A stretch of DNA of 7,197 nt from JBBDSJ01 sp040905025 (GTDB lineage: Bacteria; Pseudomonadota; Gammaproteobacteria; Methylohalomonadales; Methylohalomonadaceae), in NCBI GenBank assembly GCA_040905025.1, contig JBBDSJ010000058.1:1-7197 (forward strand), written 5' to 3'. Under the pieces are notes generated by a model, which was given only the letters and a program-made list of their open reading frames with translations, was not told the DNA's origin and searched no databases. Shown piece after piece: positions 6,000 to 7,197 of this stretch (the stretch's first letter is position 1; each line of letters opens with the position of its first letter). A program made the position numbers and the translations under genes.

Positions 6000-6175
6000 C
6001 GCCTGAATTATGCCGGCCCGCAGGAAGCGCAAGGCATTATTGGAGCAGCCAGATAGCTTGGGGCAACATCAGCCAGGTGCATACGATCATTTCAAGCAGC
6101 CCCGCCCTTTGCAGACGCATTCGTCCGCTGAGCTCAAGCATTCTGCGGCTTTTAGTCCGAGTCGATGCCAACCAC
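6000..6175. other. Intergenic stretch beyond the right junction
   Basis: I see no credible gene or RNA here; open frames through it are short and lack ribosome sites. GACG (6115-6118) and CGTC (6121-6124) form a small hairpin. GC content is higher than in the AT-rich flank before the att copy, so it may be either chromosomal sequence or another accessory segment. Confidence 0.4.
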
Positions 6176-6203
6176 TTGACATACCATAAATGGTATATAT
6201 ACT
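6176..6203 (+). promoter_or_regulatory. Promoter with embedded operator for the HigBA-like module
   Basis: TTGACA (6176-6181) and TATACT (6198-6203) are separated by 16 bp. The spacer holds the palindrome ATACCAT-AA-ATGGTAT (6181-6196), so a bound repressor would block polymerase directly. Autorepression by the HigA-type antitoxin is the expected scheme. The -10 ends only nine bases before the toxin ATG. Confidence 0.8.
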
Positions 6204-6212
6204 AATTTTGGT

Positions 6213-6491
6213 ATGTGGGAGATTCTTGAGCACAGGCGTATTGACAAAGCCTTGGCGGCAGCGCCAATTGAGGTTCAACAACGTTATGAAAAGTGGAAAG
6301 ACATTGTAAGAATTTCCGGCCCTCAAGGGTTGAAACTTATCAAGGGTTTTAAAGATGAGGCTTTATCAGGCAACTGGAAAGGCTTTCGGTCCTCCCGCCT
6401 GAATATTCAATATCGTGTGATTTATAAGGTACAAAAAGACCAGGTGCTGGTGGAAGTTGAGCGTGTGACTCCTCATGACTACTGGAGGTGA
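6213..6491 (+). CDS. RelE/HigB-type mRNA interferase toxin
   Basis: This 92-residue basic protein has the size and fold signature of RelE/ParE-superfamily toxins, which cleave mRNA, usually on the ribosome. The stretch ISGPQGLKLIKGFKDEAL (34-51), the core WKGFRSSRLNIQYRVIYK (55-72) and the ending VTPHDYWR (85-92) are typical of the HigB-like branch. The basic residues R59, R62, R68 and H88 are candidates for the active surface. The toxin precedes its antitoxin, the order typical of higBA. The ATG at 6213 lies so close to the -10 box that the transcript would be almost leaderless, and no Shine-Dalgarno is present. The next gene starts 3 nt after the stop. Naming it higB is reasonable, but the exact subfamily is uncertain. 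Confidence 0.87.
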   Translation: MWEILEHRRIDKALAAAPIEVQQRYEKWKDIVRISGPQGLKLIKGFKDEALSGNWKGFRSSRLNIQYRVIYKVQKDQVLVEVERVTPHDYWR

Positions 6492-6494
6492 TAA

Positions 6495-6755
6495 ATGAGC
6501 GATTATCGAAAAGCTGTTAAAAGAATCGATGTGTCCGCAGGCGAATCAGTCCGTATTTTGCGTGAGCTGCAGGATATGAGCCAGAACGATCTGGCTGCTG
6601 CGACGGGTATTCCGCAATCAACAATTTCTGCCATCGAAAACGATCGTGTTCGCCTCGGCGTTGAGCGTGCAAAGGTGCTGGCCAAAGCGTTGCGGTGCCA
6701 TCCTGCCGTACTCGTCTTCCCAGGTTGGGATGTTGAGCATGAGTCCGCCGCATAA
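6495..6755 (+). CDS. HigA-type antitoxin, XRE-family helix-turn-helix
   Basis: This 86-residue protein has one XRE/Cro-like HTH (about 18-66): VRILRELQDMSQNDLAAATG then IPQSTISAIENDR, followed by GVERAKVLAKALRCHP. It should bind the toxin and the palindrome at 6181-6196. Its ATG is three bases after the toxin stop. GGAGG (6484-6488), 6 nt upstream and inside the toxin gene's last codons, is a strong ribosome site that contrasts with the toxin's missing one, so the antitoxin is likely made in excess. The short tail after the HTH (VLVFPGWDVEHESAA) is typical of this branch. It ends the two-gene operon; no clear terminator follows directly. Confidence 0.88.
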   Translation: MSDYRKAVKRIDVSAGESVRILRELQDMSQNDLAAATGIPQSTISAIENDRVRLGVERAKVLAKALRCHPAVLVFPGWDVEHESAA

Positions 6756-6919
6756 CCCAAAATATTCACCTAAGCGGCATTCAGGAGATTATTATTGGCA
6801 ATGCCAAAGTGAGTCTGGTACATATTGAATCTGCACTGCCGAGCACATGCTGAAAATGCTGATTTTCAGGGAGAAAACGCCATGCCTGCAAAAGCCCTCG
6901 ATATAATGTTATTGGCTAA
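6756..6919. other. Intergenic gap between the two toxin-antitoxin modules
   Basis: No gene is apparent. CTGAAAAT (6850-6857) and ATTTTCAG (6862-6869) form a perfect 8-bp hairpin with a 4-nt loop but no following T-run. A perfect TATAAT at 6902-6907 could be the -10 for the downstream hicAB, although no recognisable -35 lies 16-18 bp before it. Confidence 0.45.
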
Positions 6920-6950
6920 TATGTCGCATAACACTTAGTTATGCGACATA
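6920..6950. promoter_or_regulatory. 31-bp palindrome upstream of hicA, likely HicB operator
   Basis: Thirteen-base perfect arms, TATGTCGCATAAC (6920-6932) and GTTATGCGACATA (6938-6950), flank a 5-nt spacer. It lies between the possible -10 at 6902-6907 and the ribosome site of hicA. HicB antitoxins of this family bind such palindromes to autorepress. As RNA it would also fold into a strong hairpin near the ribosome site. Confidence 0.75.
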
Positions 6951-6974
6951 GAACAACCAAAAGGACATATGGAA

Positions 6975-7163
6975 ATGAAGGTCAAGGAACTGATCAAATG
7001 GATGGAGGCGGACGGATGGATGAAAACCCGACAGCGGGGAAGCCACAGGCAGTTTAAACATCCCATCAAGCCAGGAACTGTTACGGTCTCGGGCAAGCCC
7101 AATGTTGATGTTCCGCCAGGTACCTTGAATAATGTACTGAAACAGGCAGGGCTCAAGAAGTAG
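6975..7163 (+). CDS. hicA: HicA family mRNA interferase toxin
   Basis: This 62-residue protein has the HicA double-stranded-RNA-binding-like fold and cleaves mRNA when free of HicB. Diagnostic features are the start MKVKELIKWMEADGW, the RQRGSHRQFKHP segment (19-30) with catalytic H24 after G-S, and the ending DVPPGTLNNVLKQAGL. I prefer ATG 6975 over ATG 6969. AGGA (6962-6965) then stands 9 nt away rather than 3, and HicA proteins usually begin MK-x-x-ELI. The stop TAG overlaps the ribosome site of the next gene, so hicA and hicB are coupled. The length matches the family, and nothing appears broken. Confidence 0.93.
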   Translation: MKVKELIKWMEADGWMKTRQRGSHRQFKHPIKPGTVTVSGKPNVDVPPGTLNNVLKQAGLKK

Positions 7164-7172
7164 GAGGATCTC

Positions 7173-7197
7173 ATGCGTTATACCGTCATTGTAGAGG
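7173..7197 (+). CDS. hicB: HicB family antitoxin, N-terminal fragment cut by window end
   Basis: ATG 7173 follows AGGAGGA (7162-7168) at 4-nt spacing, beginning within the hicA stop. Only MRYTVIVE is visible, which is the usual beta-strand start of the HicB partial RNase H-like fold. Position directly after hicA makes the identity likely. The DNA-binding C-terminus that would recognise the palindrome at 6920-6950 is outside the window. Confidence 0.8.

Noticed and set aside
5969..6205. 78-residue frame across the right att copy
   Set aside because: Composition is not protein-like, there is no ribosome site, and it runs through the att core and the promoter of the next module.
6882..6938. 18-codon ORF with an upstream GGGAG, ending inside the hicA palindrome
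   Set aside because: Too short to separate from chance, and it overlaps promoter/operator sequence; no leader-peptide features.
1..7197. tRNA, rRNA or riboswitch
   Set aside because: I looked for cloverleaf-like and conserved rRNA stretches by eye, especially near the att copies, and saw none.

Overview
The window looks like the chromosome of a GC-moderate gammaproteobacterium-like host. It opens with the last 24 codons of guaA (GMP synthase, ending ...PPATIEWE). Directly after that comes an accessory region made almost entirely of toxin-antitoxin and defence-type genes. The genus cannot be determined from this sequence.

Layout: (1) 1-75, the guaA 3' end. (2) 58-77 and 5980-5999, two near-identical 20-bp copies of the guaA 3' terminus. 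Their two mismatches are both at synonymous third codon positions. They look like attL and attR of a ~5.9-kb island inserted at the end of guaA, a known integration hotspot. No integrase gene lies between them. (3) 76-350, an AT-rich regulatory stretch with a perfect 12-bp tandem repeat, an ATACCATG/CATGGTAT inverted pair and a 32-bp palindrome. (4) 351-1996, an AbiE-type module: a DUF6088/AbiEi-like antitoxin and an AbiEii nucleotidyltransferase toxin with an ATGA overlap. (5) 1997-2229, a convergent intergenic region that repeats the left-hand motif architecture. (6) 5684-2230 on the minus strand, a tightly coupled three-gene operon: AAA_14/DUF4143 ATPase, SEC-C zinc-motif protein, alpha-helical repeat protein. 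It has a good sigma70-like promoter overlapping an inverted repeat. (7) 5685-6212, a mostly non-coding junction holding the second att copy. (8) 6213-6755, a RelE/HigB-type toxin followed by a HigA-type antitoxin. (9) 6920-7197, hicA and the start of hicB behind a 31-bp palindrome.

The window therefore packs three toxin-antitoxin modules of different families around one uncharacterised operon. AbiEi-like, HigA and HicB antitoxins usually repress their own promoters, and each of these modules has a palindrome at its presumed promoter, which fits that scheme. The strongest candidate for an undescribed system is the ATPase / SEC-C / helical-repeat operon. Its genes overlap or nearly abut, it has its own promoter and operator-like repeat, and it shares the island with AbiE. 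Its function is inferred from position only.
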